From contig NZ_FOIU01000002.1 in the NCBI RefSeq assembly GCF_900111495.1, positions 248,001 through 312,000 on the forward strand: 64,000 nt of DNA, in the 5' to 3' direction. Numbering within the stretch: position 1 is the stretch's first letter; each line of letters opens with the position of its first letter. The notes under the pieces are model-generated. The model worked only from the letters and a program-made list of their open reading frames with translations, did not search any database and was not told where the DNA came from. Source of the stretch: Chryseobacterium wanjuense (lineage in GTDB: Bacteria; Bacteroidota; Bacteroidia; Flavobacteriales; Weeksellaceae). Position numbers and translations under genes: made by a program. Shown here piece after piece: positions 7,917 through 19,198 of this stretch.

Positions 7917-9449
7917 ATGAAGAGTACTTTAAAAAAACTATTACCATTTGCAGTAGTAGGCGTTATTTCAGGAGCTACTACCGTTGGAACATTACAATAT
8001 TTCGGACATGATTCCAACAGCGGAGACCAATCATACTTCACAAAATCAGCATCTAATGTCACATTTGCAGGAATGAATTCTGCAGCGGTAGGAGACGATT
8101 TTGTAAAAGCAGCTAAAACGACGGTTCCGGCTGTAGTGACCATCAAAAATTATCAATCTAGATCAACAAACAGAGCATCTGAGCAGGATCTGTTTGATTT
8201 CTTCTTTGGAGATCCGTTTGGAGGAAGAGGACAGCAAAGACAGAAACAGCAACAACAAGCTCCGGATAATATGCCTTCAGGAATGGGTTCCGGGGTAATC
8301 ATTTCGCCTGATGGTTATATTATTTCGAATAATCACGTTGTAGCAGGTGCCAATAAGCTTGAAGTGGTTTTAAGCAATAAAAAATCTTATATCGCGACAT
8401 TGGTAGGAACTGACCCGAATACAGATATCTCATTATTAAAAATCGAAGAAAAAGGATTGCCTTATCTTAATTTTGCCAATTCTGATAATATCGAGGTCGG
8501 ACAATGGGTTCTTGCAGTAGGAAATCCGCTTGGACTGAATTCTACCGTAACGGCAGGGATTATTTCTGCAAAAGGAAGAGGAATCGGAATTTTAAGTTCA
8601 CAAGGAAAAGCGGCTAACCCAATTGAAAGCTTTATCCAAACCGATGCGGCGATCAACCCTGGGAACTCGGGAGGAGCTCTGGTAAATACGAATGGTGATT
8701 TGATCGGTATTAATTCTGCCATTCAGTCCACTACAGGATATTATCAAGGATACGGATTTGCAGTGCCTTCCAATCTGGCAAGAAAAATTGTTGAGGATAT
8801 TAAGAAATTCGGTATCGTACAAAGAGGTTTCCTAGGAGTTACTTCAATCGACCTTTCTGACGATCAATTAGTTGCATCTTACAACAAACAATATAAAACC
8901 AATATAAAAACTGGTAACGGAGTTTATATTACAGGATTCGGAGAAAACAGCGGTGCTGAAGACGCAGGCTTGAAAAAAGGAGACATCATTACGAGTATCG
9001 ACAATACGCCGGTAACAGATTTTGCAGATCTGTCGATCGCAGTGGGCAGCAAACGTCCGGGTGATAAAGTGGCTGTAACCTATCAGAGAAACGGTAAAGA
9101 AGCAACGACAACTGTTACTTTAAAAGACCAGAAAGGCGGAACTTCGACAAGAACTAAGGCTGACCTTAGCGTAACTGAGAAAATCGGAGCCGAGTTTGAA
9201 CCGTTGAGCGACAGATTTAAAACCGATTACGGCTTGAACAGCGGAGTAATTGCCAAAAATGTATCGGAAGGAAGCGAGATCGCTAAAATCGGAATCGTAG
9301 ATAATTATATCGTTATTGAAATAAATGGTAAACCTGTCAATTCACAAAAAGACGTTGAAAAAATCCTTGATAAATATTCAGGAAATGTATCCGTGAAATT
9401 TGTGGATGCTTATGGACAGATTTATACGAGAGGATTTAAAATGCCTTAG
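7917..9449 (+). CDS. htrA: HtrA/Deg-family periplasmic serine protease
   Basis: A periplasmic protease and chaperone for damaged envelope proteins. The start ATG 7917 gives a signal-anchor N-terminus (KKLLPFAVVGVISGATTVGT); an upstream TTG at 7863 would add 18 basic residues and is less likely. The trypsin-like domain carries the triad His140 (SNNHVVAGANK), Asp170 (TDISLL) and Ser251 (NPGNSGGAL). A Q/R-rich LA-like loop (GQQRQKQQQQ) sits at residues ~105-115. Two PDZ domains follow (GVYITGFGENSGAEDAGLKKGD and the last ~90 residues). At 510 residues it has normal DegP length. A strong terminator follows it, so it is a single-gene unit. Confidence 0.93.
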   Translation: MKSTLKKLLPFAVVGVISGATTVGTLQYFGHDSNSGDQSYFTKSASNVTFAGMNSAAVGDDFVKAAKTTVPAVVTIKNYQSRSTNRASEQDLFDFFFGDPFGGRGQQRQKQQQQAPDNMPSGMGSGVIISPDGYIISNNHVVAGANKLEVVLSNKKSYIATLVGTDPNTDISLLKIEEKGLPYLNFANSDNIEVGQWVLAVGNPLGLNSTVTAGIISAKGRGIGILSSQGKAANPIESFIQTDAAINPGNSGGALVNTNGDLIGINSAIQSTTGYYQGYGFAVPSNLARKIVEDIKKFGIVQRGFLGVTSIDLSDDQLVASYNKQYKTNIKTGNGVYITGFGENSGAEDAGLKKGDIITSIDNTPVTDFADLSIAVGSKRPGDKVAVTYQRNGKEATTTVTLKDQKGGTSTRTKADLSVTEKIGAEFEPLSDRFKTDYGLNSGVIAKNVSEGSEIAKIGIVDNYIVIEINGKPVNSQKDVEKILDKYSGNVSVKFVDAYGQIYTRGFKMP

Positions 9450-9480
9450 AAAAAATCTAAACTTAAACTTCATATCAAAA

Positions 9481-9512
9481 AAAACCGTCTTCTATTGAGG
9501 ACGGTTTTTTTT
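9481..9512 (+). terminator. Terminator after the HtrA gene
   Basis: Stem AAAACCGTC/GACGGTTTT (9481-9489, 9500-9508), extended by TTC/GAG with a TATT loop, then a run of T. Confidence 0.9.
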
Positions 9513-9695
9513 GTTATTGAAACAAACAGTTGTTACAATAGCTTATGTTTTTCTGTTTTAATTTTAAAATTCCAACCTAAAGAAATAAAATTGCATCCTT
9601 ATTATAATACGACATTGTTTGTCGCTTTAGGGGGTTAGATTTGTATTGTACAATTATAAACCAACAGATTATGAAAGAAAATATAAAAAATCATT

Positions 9696-9725
9696 TTGTG
9701 GTGAAATTAAAATATTTTAAATTTG
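9696..9725 (+). promoter_or_regulatory. Promoter of the T9SS-protein/RHS toxin operon
   Basis: TTG (9696-9698), a 19-nt spacer and TAAATTTG (9718-9725) match the Bacteroidetes promoter consensus exactly. The nearest downstream gene starts at 9909, so the mRNA would have a leader of about 175 nt. Confidence 0.75.
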
Positions 9726-9754
9726 CAAAAGTAAACAACACAAAAAACACAACG

Positions 9755-9793
9755 ATGAATAAAAAAATACTCTACCATGGGTGCATTTCCTAA
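9755..9793 (+). other. Possible 12-codon leader peptide ORF in the RHS operon leader
   Basis: Within the long leader an ATG at 9755 opens MNKKILYHGCIS and a stop; the same frame also opens further upstream at 9671, but that ATG lies before the predicted transcript start. There is no direct evidence of translation. The remaining leader (9794-9908) shows no hairpin with a T-tract and no riboswitch I recognise. Confidence 0.25.
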
Positions 9794-9908
9794 TATGCAC
9801 AATTCAGGGTTTATCTCTGAAAAATAATCCGATTAAAATTTAAAGGTATTATACACATCATATTTCAATGATGTATATCAATATTACAATTAATAAAAAC
9901 AAAAATGT

Positions 9909-11453
9909 ATGAAAAAACTTTATTTGAGTGTACTTCTTGTAGGTACATTTGTTAGCCTATCCGCCCAGGAGGTGGTTTGGCAACGTGATATTAAATCCGA
10001 TACTCAGGATTTTTTAAGTCAGGTTACAACGACTATCGACGGGCAATATCTAATTACAGGAAGCAGTATTCAAAGTGATAAACTTCAGGCTTCAGGTAGT
10101 AAGCAGAATAATGGTTACGATTTCAAATTAATAAAATTAAACCAACAGGGCGAAGAAATCTGGAAAAAATATTTCGTTGGCGGGAACCATGATTTCTTGT
10201 CTACAACAGTAGCTACTCAGGAAGGAGGATTTTTGTTAGCAGGTACTTCTTACTCAGGAAAAGGATTTGATAAAAAGGAGGATTCTAAAGGAGGATCAGA
10301 TCTCTGGTTGATCCGTTTAAACGAGTTTGGAGACCCAATCTGGCAGAAAACAATTGGCTCTACAGCCGATGAAGAAGTAAGATCTGTTATTCAAACCACC
10401 GACTTAGGATTCTTTGTTGCGGGTAATGTTCAAAACTCACCTAAAAACTACGGATCAAAGGATGTTCTCATCGTAAGACTGGATAAGGACGGAAAAAAAT
10501 TATCGCAAACTATTTTTGGTGGACGTGGGCTAGACGAGGTTGAAAGAATGATCCCAACAAGAGATGGAGGTGCATTGCTAGGGATATACTCACGAGGTGG
10601 CATTGGAGGCTCAAAGAAGACTGAAAATTATGGCGAAGGGGACTATTATATTATCAAATTGGATAAAAATAATAAGGTTCAGTGGGAGAAAAACTACGGA
10701 GGAAAAGGTGATGATCATTTGAGAACGTTGGCTTTAACATCTACAGGTTATTTAATCGGAGGAGAATCAAGATCGGAAAGGTCTGGAAATAAATCTGTGG
10801 GGATTGAAGAAGGAACAGACTTATGGTTGATTTCACTCGATGAAAGAGGAGAAGAAATCTGGCAGAAATCTTACAATTTCAAAAACAGGGATGTTTTAAT
10901 GGGAATGAGCGTTTTGCATTCTTCGGATGATAAGACTTCAAAAGGAATTTTACTGGGAGGCTACACTCAGGCAGAAGGAAGGATTGAAAATGACGATGAA
11001 ACTTTTTGGATGCTTTATCTGGATCAAAATGGTAATGAGCAGTGGAGAAAACATATAAAAGGTGAGTCCAGAAAGAAAGAGGAAAGACTATCTGATATAA
11101 AATTAAACAGAGACGGTTCAATTGTATTAGCCGGAACCAGTGCAGAGGAATTAGGAAAAGAAAACTGGAAGATTGTAAAACTGGGTGATAAGCAAATTGA
11201 TCAGTTGATCGAAAAACAGGATATTAAGATCTATCCGAATCCAGTATCAGATTATGCTTATGTGGAAATCGGATTTGATTTTAAGGAAGCTGATATTTTG
11301 ATGTATGATATGTCGGGAAGACAATTGCAAAGCTTAAAAACTAAGAATAAAGTGACGAAGATTAATACGCAGTCTTTGATTCAGGGGGCTTATCTGGTTA
11401 CTGTTAAGACTGATACGAATAAAACAGCTAGTGCAAAATTAATAAAAAAATAA
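9909..11453 (+). CDS. T9SS type A sorting-domain protein with repeated blades
   Basis: A 514-residue secreted protein. It has a signal peptide (KKLYLSVLLVGTFVSLSAQ), then about eight repeats of ~50 residues of the type GGFLLAGTSYSGKG...DLWLIRLNEFGDPIWQKTIGG, which fold as a beta-propeller-like domain. The C-terminal ~75 residues (IYPNPVSDYAYVEIGF to the Lys-Lys end) are a type A T9SS sorting domain, which directs outer-membrane translocation and cell-surface attachment. It is first gene of the RHS operon, 9 bp before the next gene. In this setting it may help display the toxin at the surface, which is inference from gene order. Confidence 0.88.
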   Translation: MKKLYLSVLLVGTFVSLSAQEVVWQRDIKSDTQDFLSQVTTTIDGQYLITGSSIQSDKLQASGSKQNNGYDFKLIKLNQQGEEIWKKYFVGGNHDFLSTTVATQEGGFLLAGTSYSGKGFDKKEDSKGGSDLWLIRLNEFGDPIWQKTIGSTADEEVRSVIQTTDLGFFVAGNVQNSPKNYGSKDVLIVRLDKDGKKLSQTIFGGRGLDEVERMIPTRDGGALLGIYSRGGIGGSKKTENYGEGDYYIIKLDKNNKVQWEKNYGGKGDDHLRTLALTSTGYLIGGESRSERSGNKSVGIEEGTDLWLISLDERGEEIWQKSYNFKNRDVLMGMSVLHSSDDKTSKGILLGGYTQAEGRIENDDETFWMLYLDQNGNEQWRKHIKGESRKKEERLSDIKLNRDGSIVLAGTSAEELGKENWKIVKLGDKQIDQLIEKQDIKIYPNPVSDYAYVEIGFDFKEADILMYDMSGRQLQSLKTKNKVTKINTQSLIQGAYLVTVKTDTNKTASAKLIKK

Positions 11454-11462
11454 AAACAAATT

Positions 11463-14450
11463 ATGAAAAAAATATTTTTACTACTCCCTTTTTTATTCTT
11501 TTATAGCAAGTTCTATACTCAAAACTCTGTCCCTTCAGCAGCAGCGACGTCTGCGTATATAGATGACCCTTCCTCTATAGCAAGCGGGGAACCGAATATA
11601 AATTTTCCTGTTGTCAAATTGCCAACTTTAAATAAAAATATTGGATTAGAATTTTCATTAGACTATAAGGTGAATAATCATGCCAATGGCAGTTACAAAA
11701 ATGATATAATAGGAGATTATTGGAAATTGTTTGGAGGAGGAGTCATCTCAAGAGAAACGCCCTATATGTATTTTGACGGTTGGTCTGATGATACTTCTTC
11801 ATGCTACGCAGCGAGCTGTTATCGTGATATTTATTTTTACAGTTTTTTAGGAAAATCAGGAAAATTTAAATTCACAAAAAGTGCAACTACAAATGCATTT
11901 CAGTTAATAAATTTATCTCCCAACAATTTAAAATTTGAATATCTCACAACAGGTGATGGTTCTAAAATAAATAACATTTCATCTTTCATCATTACAGATG
12001 ACGATGGAATAAGATATACATTTAGTGATTATTCTACTTCCGTATTAGTCACCGATAAAGGTACTGCTAATGAAAAACGAAAAGAATACAAATCTGCTTT
12101 TTATTTAAGTAAAGTAACCGATGCTTTAAATAATGAACTTTTAAATTTTACATATCAAAAAAACATACATAATGAACCGTATACTACGAAATTAAAATAT
12201 ACAAGCTGTGAACTTCAGAAAGCTTATTCTCCATCATACGGAACCGTTTCATTAAACTATGCCTATTCTCCAAATCAAGGAGCTCCTAACGAGCCTTATG
12301 AATACAAGCTATTAAAATTCACCTTAACAGATACTGAAAATCATGTTATATCATCTTCCAATTTAGTGTATGATTCAGAGTATCTTAAAGCTTTAGAAAA
12401 AACTGATAAGAATTCCCAGATCATAGAAAAAACATCTTTTGAGTATGGCCTTACAACTGAACCTAGTTATTTTCCGGCAGGAGCTATTCCAGGATGGACT
12501 GATCCTAATTCTAATTTTCTTCTTAAAAAGGTAATTTTACCTACGGGAGGAGTCATAAAATACACATTTCAGGCAAATCAATATTTTCGAGATAAAAGTG
12601 GAAGTGATTATGGCTTAAATTATGCTTTATATAGTGGAAGCGAAGGTAATATTGGAGATCCTGAAGTACAGTTTTATAAATATATAAATCTATCCTTTAA
12701 TAGTCAACAAAATCCGTCCTCAACGGCTCAATTGAAGTATCCCTTTAATATTGTAACATCAGATGGAAAACCAACAATGGTTAAAATTCCAGAATTTTAT
12801 ATAAATGAATTTCAAGGTTACTTATTTGACCCACCCTATCCGGGAATATGGGGAATGAAAGAATTTACGACATTAAGCTATGATTCAAAATTCTTAGGAC
12901 AAAAACCGAAGTTTGAATTTAGAATTTTAAATTCGAACAACGCTCTTGTATATGAAGCTCAAACTGGGAGTAAATATTATTCTTTAGCCCCTGGACAATA
13001 TACATTAGAAATTATTTTGCCCCAGCAATTAGAATATACAATAGATAATGACAATAATAATATCCCCAGCCAAGCTGACAATAAGTTTTTGTTAAAAGGA
13101 GGCAAAGGTGGTGCCACTCTAAGATACATAGACAGAATTCTACCTCCTTATAAAAATGCGGTAAGCACAAACAATTCAGGGGTAAGAGTTAAAAACATTG
13201 AATTTTATGAAAATAACAACACTTCTACTCCCATTAAATCTTTAAACTATGAATATACGGAATTTAATAACTCAATGAATTCCAGCGGAAAGGAGTTCAA
13301 ACGAGAAGATTATGGGATTTATAACTACAATAATGATTCCAGAATACCCCCTCATATTCTATATAAAAATGTGAAAATCTCCGAAAACAATAAAGGTCAT
13401 ATCAAATATTATTTTAAAACAACAGCTGATAATTTAAAATACTTTGAAGATGAAACAGGAACTATTATAAATTTAAATAATTTCAATTCTTATCCAAACG
13501 ATAGTAATTATCCTATGTATGATTTGATAAAGGAAGGTATTTTAGACAAAAAAGAAATTTACGACTCTGACAATAAACTATTAGAGAGTATAGAATGTGA
13601 TTATGTATTTGCTTCTCTCCCAGCTGGAGATGTTTCAAGGAAATATAAAGTAGTGGGAGATATAACTGCTGAGCCCTCTATTATAAAGCAAAAGAAAATA
13701 ATTACAAAAACATATGATACGGCTACCAGTGCATTCATCAATAAAATATCAGAAAGTACAAACAGTACAGTAAACCTTGCTCCTACTTTAATGAAAGAAA
13801 CATTTTCCGATGGAACAAATGTGGAAACCAGCTATCAATATGCAAAAGACAAAAACATAGTGCATTTGCTGGCTGCCAATATGATAGCAACCCCCTTGGA
13901 GACCCAAGTAAAGAATAATGGAGAGCTTGTCAGTAAAACCGAAATTAAATATGATAATCCGGCGAACCTTTTTCCAACCTCAATGCTTTCTCTTGATCTT
14001 CAAAGCAACAATATGTCCACAGAAGTTACTTTCGAGAAATATGATAGCAAAGGCAACATTGTTCAGTATACTACAAAAGAAGGTATTTCCACAACAATAA
14101 TATGGGGCTACCACCAGACTCTGCCTATTGCAAAAATAGAGGGAGCAAAACTATCGGATATTCAGCAATCAATGATTGATAGTATTGTAAATTCTTCAAA
14201 TGCTGATGCAACAGCAGCAGCAAATAATGATGAAACTTCATTCCTGGCTGTTTTGGATTCATTCAGAAAGAATAATTCAAATTATATAGTAACAACTTAT
14301 ACCTATGATCCGTTGATAGGCATACGAACTACCACTCCTCCTTCAGGGATCAGAGAGATCCGTATGTATGATTCTGCCGGCAGGCCGGAAAAAGTATTAG
14401 ATATCAACGGAAAAGTGCTGAATCAATTAAAGTACAACTACAAACACTAA
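11463..14450 (+). CDS. Secreted YD-repeat-like protein, partner of the RHS toxin
   Basis: A 995-residue protein with a signal peptide ([19 protein letters not shown]). The N-terminal part ([22 protein letters not shown], then [10 protein letters not shown]) and the middle with many [13 protein letters not shown] strands resemble the beta-rich N-terminal half of RHS/Tc-type shell proteins. The end ([19 protein letters not shown], then [19 protein letters not shown]) is a clear YD-type repeat. It has no toxin tip and no sorting domain. It lies 9 bp after the T9SS gene and 10 bp before the RHS gene, so it is almost surely translated with them. I infer it contributes part of the shell or the export platform of the downstream RHS protein. 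Confidence 0.75.
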   Translation: MKKIFLLLPFLFFYSKFYTQNSVPSAAATSAYIDDPSSIASGEPNINFPVVKLPTLNKNIGLEFSLDYKVNNHANGSYKNDIIGDYWKLFGGGVISRETPYMYFDGWSDDTSSCYAASCYRDIYFYSFLGKSGKFKFTKSATTNAFQLINLSPNNLKFEYLTTGDGSKINNISSFIITDDDGIRYTFSDYSTSVLVTDKGTANEKRKEYKSAFYLSKVTDALNNELLNFTYQKNIHNEPYTTKLKYTSCELQKAYSPSYGTVSLNYAYSPNQGAPNEPYEYKLLKFTLTDTENHVISSSNLVYDSEYLKALEKTDKNSQIIEKTSFEYGLTTEPSYFPAGAIPGWTDPNSNFLLKKVILPTGGVIKYTFQANQYFRDKSGSDYGLNYALYSGSEGNIGDPEVQFYKYINLSFNSQQNPSSTAQLKYPFNIVTSDGKPTMVKIPEFYINEFQGYLFDPPYPGIWGMKEFTTLSYDSKFLGQKPKFEFRILNSNNALVYEAQTGSKYYSLAPGQYTLEIILPQQLEYTIDNDNNNIPSQADNKFLLKGGKGGATLRYIDRILPPYKNAVSTNNSGVRVKNIEFYENNNTSTPIKSLNYEYTEFNNSMNSSGKEFKREDYGIYNYNNDSRIPPHILYKNVKISENNKGHIKYYFKTTADNLKYFEDETGTIINLNNFNSYPNDSNYPMYDLIKEGILDKKEIYDSDNKLLESIECDYVFASLPAGDVSRKYKVVGDITAEPSIIKQKKIITKTYDTATSAFINKISESTNSTVNLAPTLMKETFSDGTNVETSYQYAKDKNIVHLLAANMIATPLETQVKNNGELVSKTEIKYDNPANLFPTSMLSLDLQSNNMSTEVTFEKYDSKGNIVQYTTKEGISTTIIWGYHQTLPIAKIEGAKLSDIQQSMIDSIVNSSNADATAAANNDETSFLAVLDSFRKNNSNYIVTTYTYDPLIGIRTTTPPSGIREIRMYDSAGRPEKVLDINGKVLNQLKYNYKH

Positions 14451-14460
14451 ACACATCCCC

Positions 14461-17400
14461 ATGAAAAGACATTTAATAATAAAAGCATTATCGATAGCCG
14501 GCTTATTGCTTGTAGGCAAAATGGGATATGCACAAACCAATACTGAAAATTATGTGCAGTCCAAAACCTGTTTAGATGCAGACTGTGTAAAGAAAGCAGA
14601 AAACGTTCAGTATTTTGACGGGTTGGGAAGACCCAAACAGGAGATAAGCATAAAAACATCTCCTTTGGGAAAAGATATTGTTACCCATATCGAATATGAT
14701 CAGTATGGAAGGCAGACCAAAGACTTTCTTCCTATTCCCCAATCGGGAACACAGAATGGGGAGATCTACACCTCCCCACTCGGTAATGCTTTCTCCACTT
14801 ACGGTTCAGAAAAGATCTTTGCTGAGAAAGTATTGGAAAACTCACCATTAGACCGGATCCAACAGCAGATTCAGGTCGGAAATGACTGGACAGGTAAGCC
14901 TGTAAAATTTGATTATCAATTCAATACGGCCGCAGACAAGGTAAGAAAATTCACGACTACTACCATTTGGGAAAACGGAGCAACTAAAACCACGTTAGGG
15001 GAAAACTGGCTGTATGCCGATGCCCAGCTGTATAAAAACTCTGTAAAAGATGAAGACGGAAATCAAACCATAGAGTTTAGAAACGGACAGGGACAAACCA
15101 TATTAGTAAGAAAAGTAATAGCCAATGATGAATATGCAGACACCTATTATGTGTACAACAAATACAACCAACAGGCTTATGTCATTCCTCCATTGGCAAG
15201 CATCCGTGGAGATATTGCCACAAGTGTTGACAGACAGGAAGAATTATGTTACCTATACCGCTATGACCGAAGGAATCGTCTGGTCGAAAAAAAGATTCCC
15301 GGAAAAGGTTGGGAGCATATGGTATATGATAATGCAGACAGGCTAATTTTCACTCAGGATGAAGCTATGCGTCCTTCTAGTAAATGGTTTTTTACCAAAT
15401 ATGATAAGTTAGGGAGAGTAATTATTACAGGAATTGTCGCGGGCAGCACTAGAACCAATATGCAGACAATGATCGGTAATGGAATAATAACAGAATCTCC
15501 CAACTCAAATGGTTTTACTAAAAATGGAATGCAGATTTATTACAGCAATGATTTTTTTCCTTCTTTTGAAAAAGCACTAACCGTTAATTATTACGATACT
15601 TATCCCGCAGGGGCACCTGCAATGCCACTCCCAATTTTTGGACAAGAGATTTTATCTCAGGATGCTCAAAATTCATCGATAAGTACCAAGAGCTTGCCGA
15701 CAGCCTCTTATGTAAAGAATATCGAAGATGACATCTGGACAAAAAACTACTCTTACTACGACACCAAAGGAAGAGTAATCGGAACTCATTCCATTAATCA
15801 TTTAGGAGGCTATACCAAAACCGAAATCGAGCTTGATTTTGCCGGAGTTCCTCAGAGAATGAACACCTATTATGCAAGAAAAAACGGTGAAAACGGGGTA
15901 ACAGTACAAGAACGTTTTGTATATGATTCTCAAAACAGGCTTTTAAAACATTATCACAAAGTAGATGACAAGCCTGAAGAATTGTTGGCTGATAATACCT
16001 ATAACGAACTTTCTCAGCTCAAAAGCAAAAAAGTTGGAAACAACCTGCAAAGTATTGATTATGCCTATAATATCAGAGGGTGGCTCACTGATATTAATAA
16101 AAACGAGATGCCTTTAGCTGATTTGGGTGGAAAACTATTTTCTTACAAAATAAAATACACTCAAAAAGATGGAATCATCAATCCTGATAATACGTTATTC
16201 TCAGGAAAAGATGTAAAAGCCAGATATAACGGAAACATTACAGAAGTAGATTGGAGAGCCGTGGAAACTTTAGGCGTTAATCCGTCTTCTACCCCAAAAA
16301 GATATGGCTATGCCTATGATTCGTTAAACAGATTGACGGCTGGTTATTACCAAAACCCGAATAACCCATACAGCAAAGAAAGTACGGAATCATTATCATA
16401 TGATCTGAATGGAAATATCAGCAACCTGTACAGAACTTCCGTAACGGAATTTGGCAGCAACACCGCAACGGTAATCGACAATCTGAATTATGCCTACGCA
16501 GGAAATCAGGTAAAAACAATCAATGATGCTTCCCAGAACCCGACAGGATATGAAGGCGGCGGAAATACCATCACTTATGACCAGAACGGGAATATGCTGA
16601 GTATGCCGGATAAAGGAATCAATTCTATCCAGTACAATTACCTGAATCTGCCTAATAATTTACATCTCAATAGATATGGAAATGAAGATGTTACCATCAG
16701 TACCAAATACAGAGCAGATGGAACCAAGCTAAGAAAAGAGAATACAACCGTTACGACAGGTTTTAGCGGCAGTACAACGACAGTAAGCGTTACGGATTAT
16801 CTGGATGGCTTCCAGTATTTCTCTTCCGGTACTTTGACGCCACCAAGTGGAGGTTTTGACATGTTTTCCATGAGGGCAATGCAGCCACAAGCATTTAGCA
16901 TTGATACTCCGATTACGGTGCAGGACCCAACGATTCAGCCTATTGACGGAAGTACTTTTGCTCTGAAAACTCCTGATCTTCAATTTTTCCCTACGGCAGA
17001 GGGGTTTTATGACTATCAAAAAGATCAGTATATTTACCAGTACGTTGACCATTTAGGAAATGTAAGGGTTTCTTACACTAGAAACAGCGCAGGTGCTCTT
17101 GAAATCACAGATTCTAATGATTATTATCCTTTCGGGATGAATCATTTGAAATCGGGAACAGCGTTCTTTGGACAAACAAGCTATAAAAACCATAAATATA
17201 ATGGGGTGGAGCTTCAGGAAACGGGGATCTATGCAACAGACTGGCGTGGATATATGCCTGATATAGGTAGATTTGTAGGGATGGATGCCCTTGCGGAAGA
17301 TTATGCAGACCAGACGCCTTTCCATTTTGCAATGAATAATCCGGCCAATTATGCCGATCCTACAGGATTGTACAGCGTTTCTCAGGGAGGTGACAGGATA

Positions 17401-18558
17401 GACCTCGACCCTAGTGAGTTTGGAGCTTTCTTTAAGAAATATAAAAATGGCATCAATGGTCCTATAGGCAGTGTATTCAACGAGATACAAACCAATACCA
17501 ATGATTATTCTCTTACCCAGAATATTCCCGAGCTTGTACTTACAGGAAACAGTTCCGGATGGGGAAGCCAGATGCAGAGCCATTATAACTCCTTTATGAA
17601 AAACTGGCAAGCCGATCAAAATCTAAGTGAAGCCAGAACAAGACTCTATGGCGCAATAGAAGACACTAAAGTAGGGCAATCTGTTTCTGCAGCGGAGAAT
17701 TTCTTATTTTTGGAGTTGCCGGCATCTATGGTTGGTGGGGAATTTTTGGCAGCAGGTTGGAGAGCAGCAGGATTGAGTCGCTATCTATGTGGACCATTAG
17801 GAAGAGTAAGCAACGGATTATTAAAAATATGCTTCACAGAAGGAACTCTGGTAGCCACAGAAAAAGGCAGTAAAAAGATTGAAAACATCAAAGAAGGCGA
17901 TCTTGTATGGAGCTACAATGAAGAAACAGGCAAAAAAGAACTGAAAAAAGTAGTTGAGTTATCCCGCAATACTTCTTCTTCATTAGTGAAAATCTCTGTA
18001 AACGGCACGGAAATTACCTGTACGCCGGAACATCCTTTCTATGTAAACGGAAACTGGGTAGAAGCCAAAAACCTAACAAAAGGTACACTTCTAACTACTT
18101 TAGACGGAACAACTTCTCCTGTAGAATCTATCAAATTCTTGGATAAAAAGGTAAAAGTCTATAACTTTGAGGTTGAAGGTAACCATAATTACTATGTTTC
18201 TGAGAAAGGGATTTTAGTGCATAATGATTGTTCTTTAATGACTGAATTTATGGGTCATTTCGGTAAATACGTTTCAAACATCGATGCTAGTATTAATATG
18301 GGATGGTTTACAGGAGATGTTATGGAACTGCAGGTTAATGCTATATTACGAAGCTCAAGTGCCCCCAGAAATGGTGTAATGAAAGCATTAACAGAAACGG
18401 CTGAAGGTATGGCAAGAAAACATGGAATGAGTGAAGTTCGTATACAGTTCAATATGGTTCATAATTCTTTCCTTAAGCATGGAGGATGGGCAGACGAACT
18501 GGGATATTATTTTAGTAGAGAGGGAGATACAGTTTTTTGGGAAAAAGTTTTACATTAG
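14461..18558 (+). CDS. RHS polymorphic toxin with Hint pretoxin domain and C-terminal toxin
   Basis: A 1365-residue protein with a signal peptide ([20 protein letters not shown], cut near GYAQ), a DUF6443-type N-terminus ([12 protein letters not shown]), many YD repeats and the RHS core ([11 protein letters not shown] at ~862 to [12 protein letters not shown] at ~970). A variable linker follows, then a Hint (intein-like) pretoxin domain from Cys1124 ([13 protein letters not shown]), with [14 protein letters not shown] and ending [12 protein letters not shown] at 1257. Hint domains of this kind are thought to release the toxin by self-cleavage. The tip (1258-1365, [20 protein letters not shown] to [19 protein letters not shown]) is a 108-residue module I do not recognise. 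It is the only complete, promoter-linked RHS gene in the island. The immunity gene begins 1 nt after its stop. Its core at 17085-17530 is nearly identical to three displaced copies downstream. Confidence 0.9.
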   Translation: MKRHLIIKALSIAGLLLVGKMGYAQTNTENYVQSKTCLDADCVKKAENVQYFDGLGRPKQEISIKTSPLGKDIVTHIEYDQYGRQTKDFLPIPQSGTQNGEIYTSPLGNAFSTYGSEKIFAEKVLENSPLDRIQQQIQVGNDWTGKPVKFDYQFNTAADKVRKFTTTTIWENGATKTTLGENWLYADAQLYKNSVKDEDGNQTIEFRNGQGQTILVRKVIANDEYADTYYVYNKYNQQAYVIPPLASIRGDIATSVDRQEELCYLYRYDRRNRLVEKKIPGKGWEHMVYDNADRLIFTQDEAMRPSSKWFFTKYDKLGRVIITGIVAGSTRTNMQTMIGNGIITESPNSNGFTKNGMQIYYSNDFFPSFEKALTVNYYDTYPAGAPAMPLPIFGQEILSQDAQNSSISTKSLPTASYVKNIEDDIWTKNYSYYDTKGRVIGTHSINHLGGYTKTEIELDFAGVPQRMNTYYARKNGENGVTVQERFVYDSQNRLLKHYHKVDDKPEELLADNTYNELSQLKSKKVGNNLQSIDYAYNIRGWLTDINKNEMPLADLGGKLFSYKIKYTQKDGIINPDNTLFSGKDVKARYNGNITEVDWRAVETLGVNPSSTPKRYGYAYDSLNRLTAGYYQNPNNPYSKESTESLSYDLNGNISNLYRTSVTEFGSNTATVIDNLNYAYAGNQVKTINDASQNPTGYEGGGNTITYDQNGNMLSMPDKGINSIQYNYLNLPNNLHLNRYGNEDVTISTKYRADGTKLRKENTTVTTGFSGSTTTVSVTDYLDGFQYFSSGTLTPPSGGFDMFSMRAMQPQAFSIDTPITVQDPTIQPIDGSTFALKTPDLQFFPTAEGFYDYQKDQYIYQYVDHLGNVRVSYTRNSAGALEITDSNDYYPFGMNHLKSGTAFFGQTSYKNHKYNGVELQETGIYATDWRGYMPDIGRFVGMDALAEDYADQTPFHFAMNNPANYADPTGLYSVSQGGDRIDLDPSEFGAFFKKYKNGINGPIGSVFNEIQTNTNDYSLTQNIPELVLTGNSSGWGSQMQSHYNSFMKNWQADQNLSEARTRLYGAIEDTKVGQSVSAAENFLFLELPASMVGGEFLAAGWRAAGLSRYLCGPLGRVSNGLLKICFTEGTLVATEKGSKKIENIKEGDLVWSYNEETGKKELKKVVELSRNTSSSLVKISVNGTEITCTPEHPFYVNGNWVEAKNLTKGTLLTTLDGTTSPVESIKFLDKKVKVYNFEVEGNHNYYVSEKGILVHNDCSLMTEFMGHFGKYVSNIDASINMGWFTGDVMELQVNAILRSSSAPRNGVMKALTETAEGMARKHGMSEVRIQFNMVHNSFLKHGGWADELGYYFSREGDTVFWEKVLH

Positions 18559-18559
18559 T

Positions 18560-19042
18560 ATGAAAGCAAAAGAATTTAAAAAAGAGGTTTTGGAAATTAC
18601 TCTTAGAAGTGTTGATAAAAAACCTGAAGATTGGACAACATTTAATGATAAAATGCACACAATTTTATTAGAGGATAATTATGTCCCAACAAAAGCATCT
18701 CTATTGTCAAATGAATTACCAATATTAGAGTGTGATTTACATGACTCTTATTTACTTGTAACTTCAGATAGGGTTATTTCCATTATCAATAATAAATATG
18801 ATGAGATTTATCCAAATGATTTTTATGAACTTTGTAATGATTATGAAAAGTTTAATTATAAAAAAGAAGGTAATTATCCCAAAACTAATTTTATATGTAT
18901 TCAGAAAATAGATGGATTTAAAGTTCTATTAAAAATAGATTCTAATTATCCTGCTTTTTTTACTAAAATATTAATTTATAATATTATGTTATATAAGAAA
19001 GAAGGAAGATGGTTTTTAAATCCAAGGAACAGAATGTATTAG
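18560..19042 (+). CDS. Putative immunity protein for the expressed RHS toxin
   Basis: A 160-residue soluble protein (MKAKEFKKEVLEITLRS..., then DSYLLVTSDRVISIINNKYDEI). ATG 18560 overlaps nothing and begins directly after the toxin stop (TAG 18556-18558), the standard position of a cognate immunity gene. It is markedly AT-richer than the RHS core, as expected of shuffled tip/immunity cassettes. No family is recognised. A strong terminator lies 31 nt downstream. Function is inferred from position. Confidence 0.7.
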   Translation: MKAKEFKKEVLEITLRSVDKKPEDWTTFNDKMHTILLEDNYVPTKASLLSNELPILECDLHDSYLLVTSDRVISIINNKYDEIYPNDFYELCNDYEKFNYKKEGNYPKTNFICIQKIDGFKVLLKIDSNYPAFFTKILIYNIMLYKKEGRWFLNPRNRMY

Positions 19043-19073
19043 TAAAAATATTTTGATAACTAAATAAACAATG

Positions 19074-19109
19074 AAAAAGAGATTGATTTTTGATCAATCT
19101 CTTTTTATT
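19074..19109 (+). terminator. Terminator closing the expressed RHS toxin/immunity unit
   Basis: A perfect 14-bp stem (19074-19087 with 19093-19106), loop TTTTG, ending in five T. It shows that the modules downstream are outside the main transcript unless they have their own start or read-through occurs. Confidence 0.88.
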
Positions 19110-19112
19110 AGA

Positions 19113-19196
19113 AAAGTAAAAGTTTATAACTTTGAGGTTGAAGGCAACCATAATTATTATGTTTCTGAGAAAGGGATTTTAGTGCATAATAACTGT
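19113..19196 (+). pseudogene. Displaced C-terminal fragment of a Hint domain
   Basis: 28 codons ([12 protein letters not shown]... to ...GILVHNNC) match the last part of the Hint domain of the main RHS gene (18149-18231) almost base for base. The only ATG in frame (19071) lies within the upstream terminator stem, so there is no proper start. The frame runs out of register with the toxin that follows: joining the two would need one inserted or two deleted bases around 19197. It is the homology arm of a displaced toxin cassette rather than a gene. Confidence 0.75.
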
Positions 19197-19198
19197 GA

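Noticed and set aside
8462..8822. Minus-strand frames inside the HtrA gene
   Set aside because: Antisense shadows of a well-supported protease gene.
9671..9793. 40-codon frame from ATG 9671
   Set aside because: It spans the promoter; only its last 12 codons would be in the predicted transcript.
17053..17619. Long minus-strand open frame opposite the RHS core, also seen at 20089-20367 and 22421-22918
   Set aside because: It recurs only because the RHS core is duplicated; composition is that of an antisense shadow and there is no promoter or family signal.
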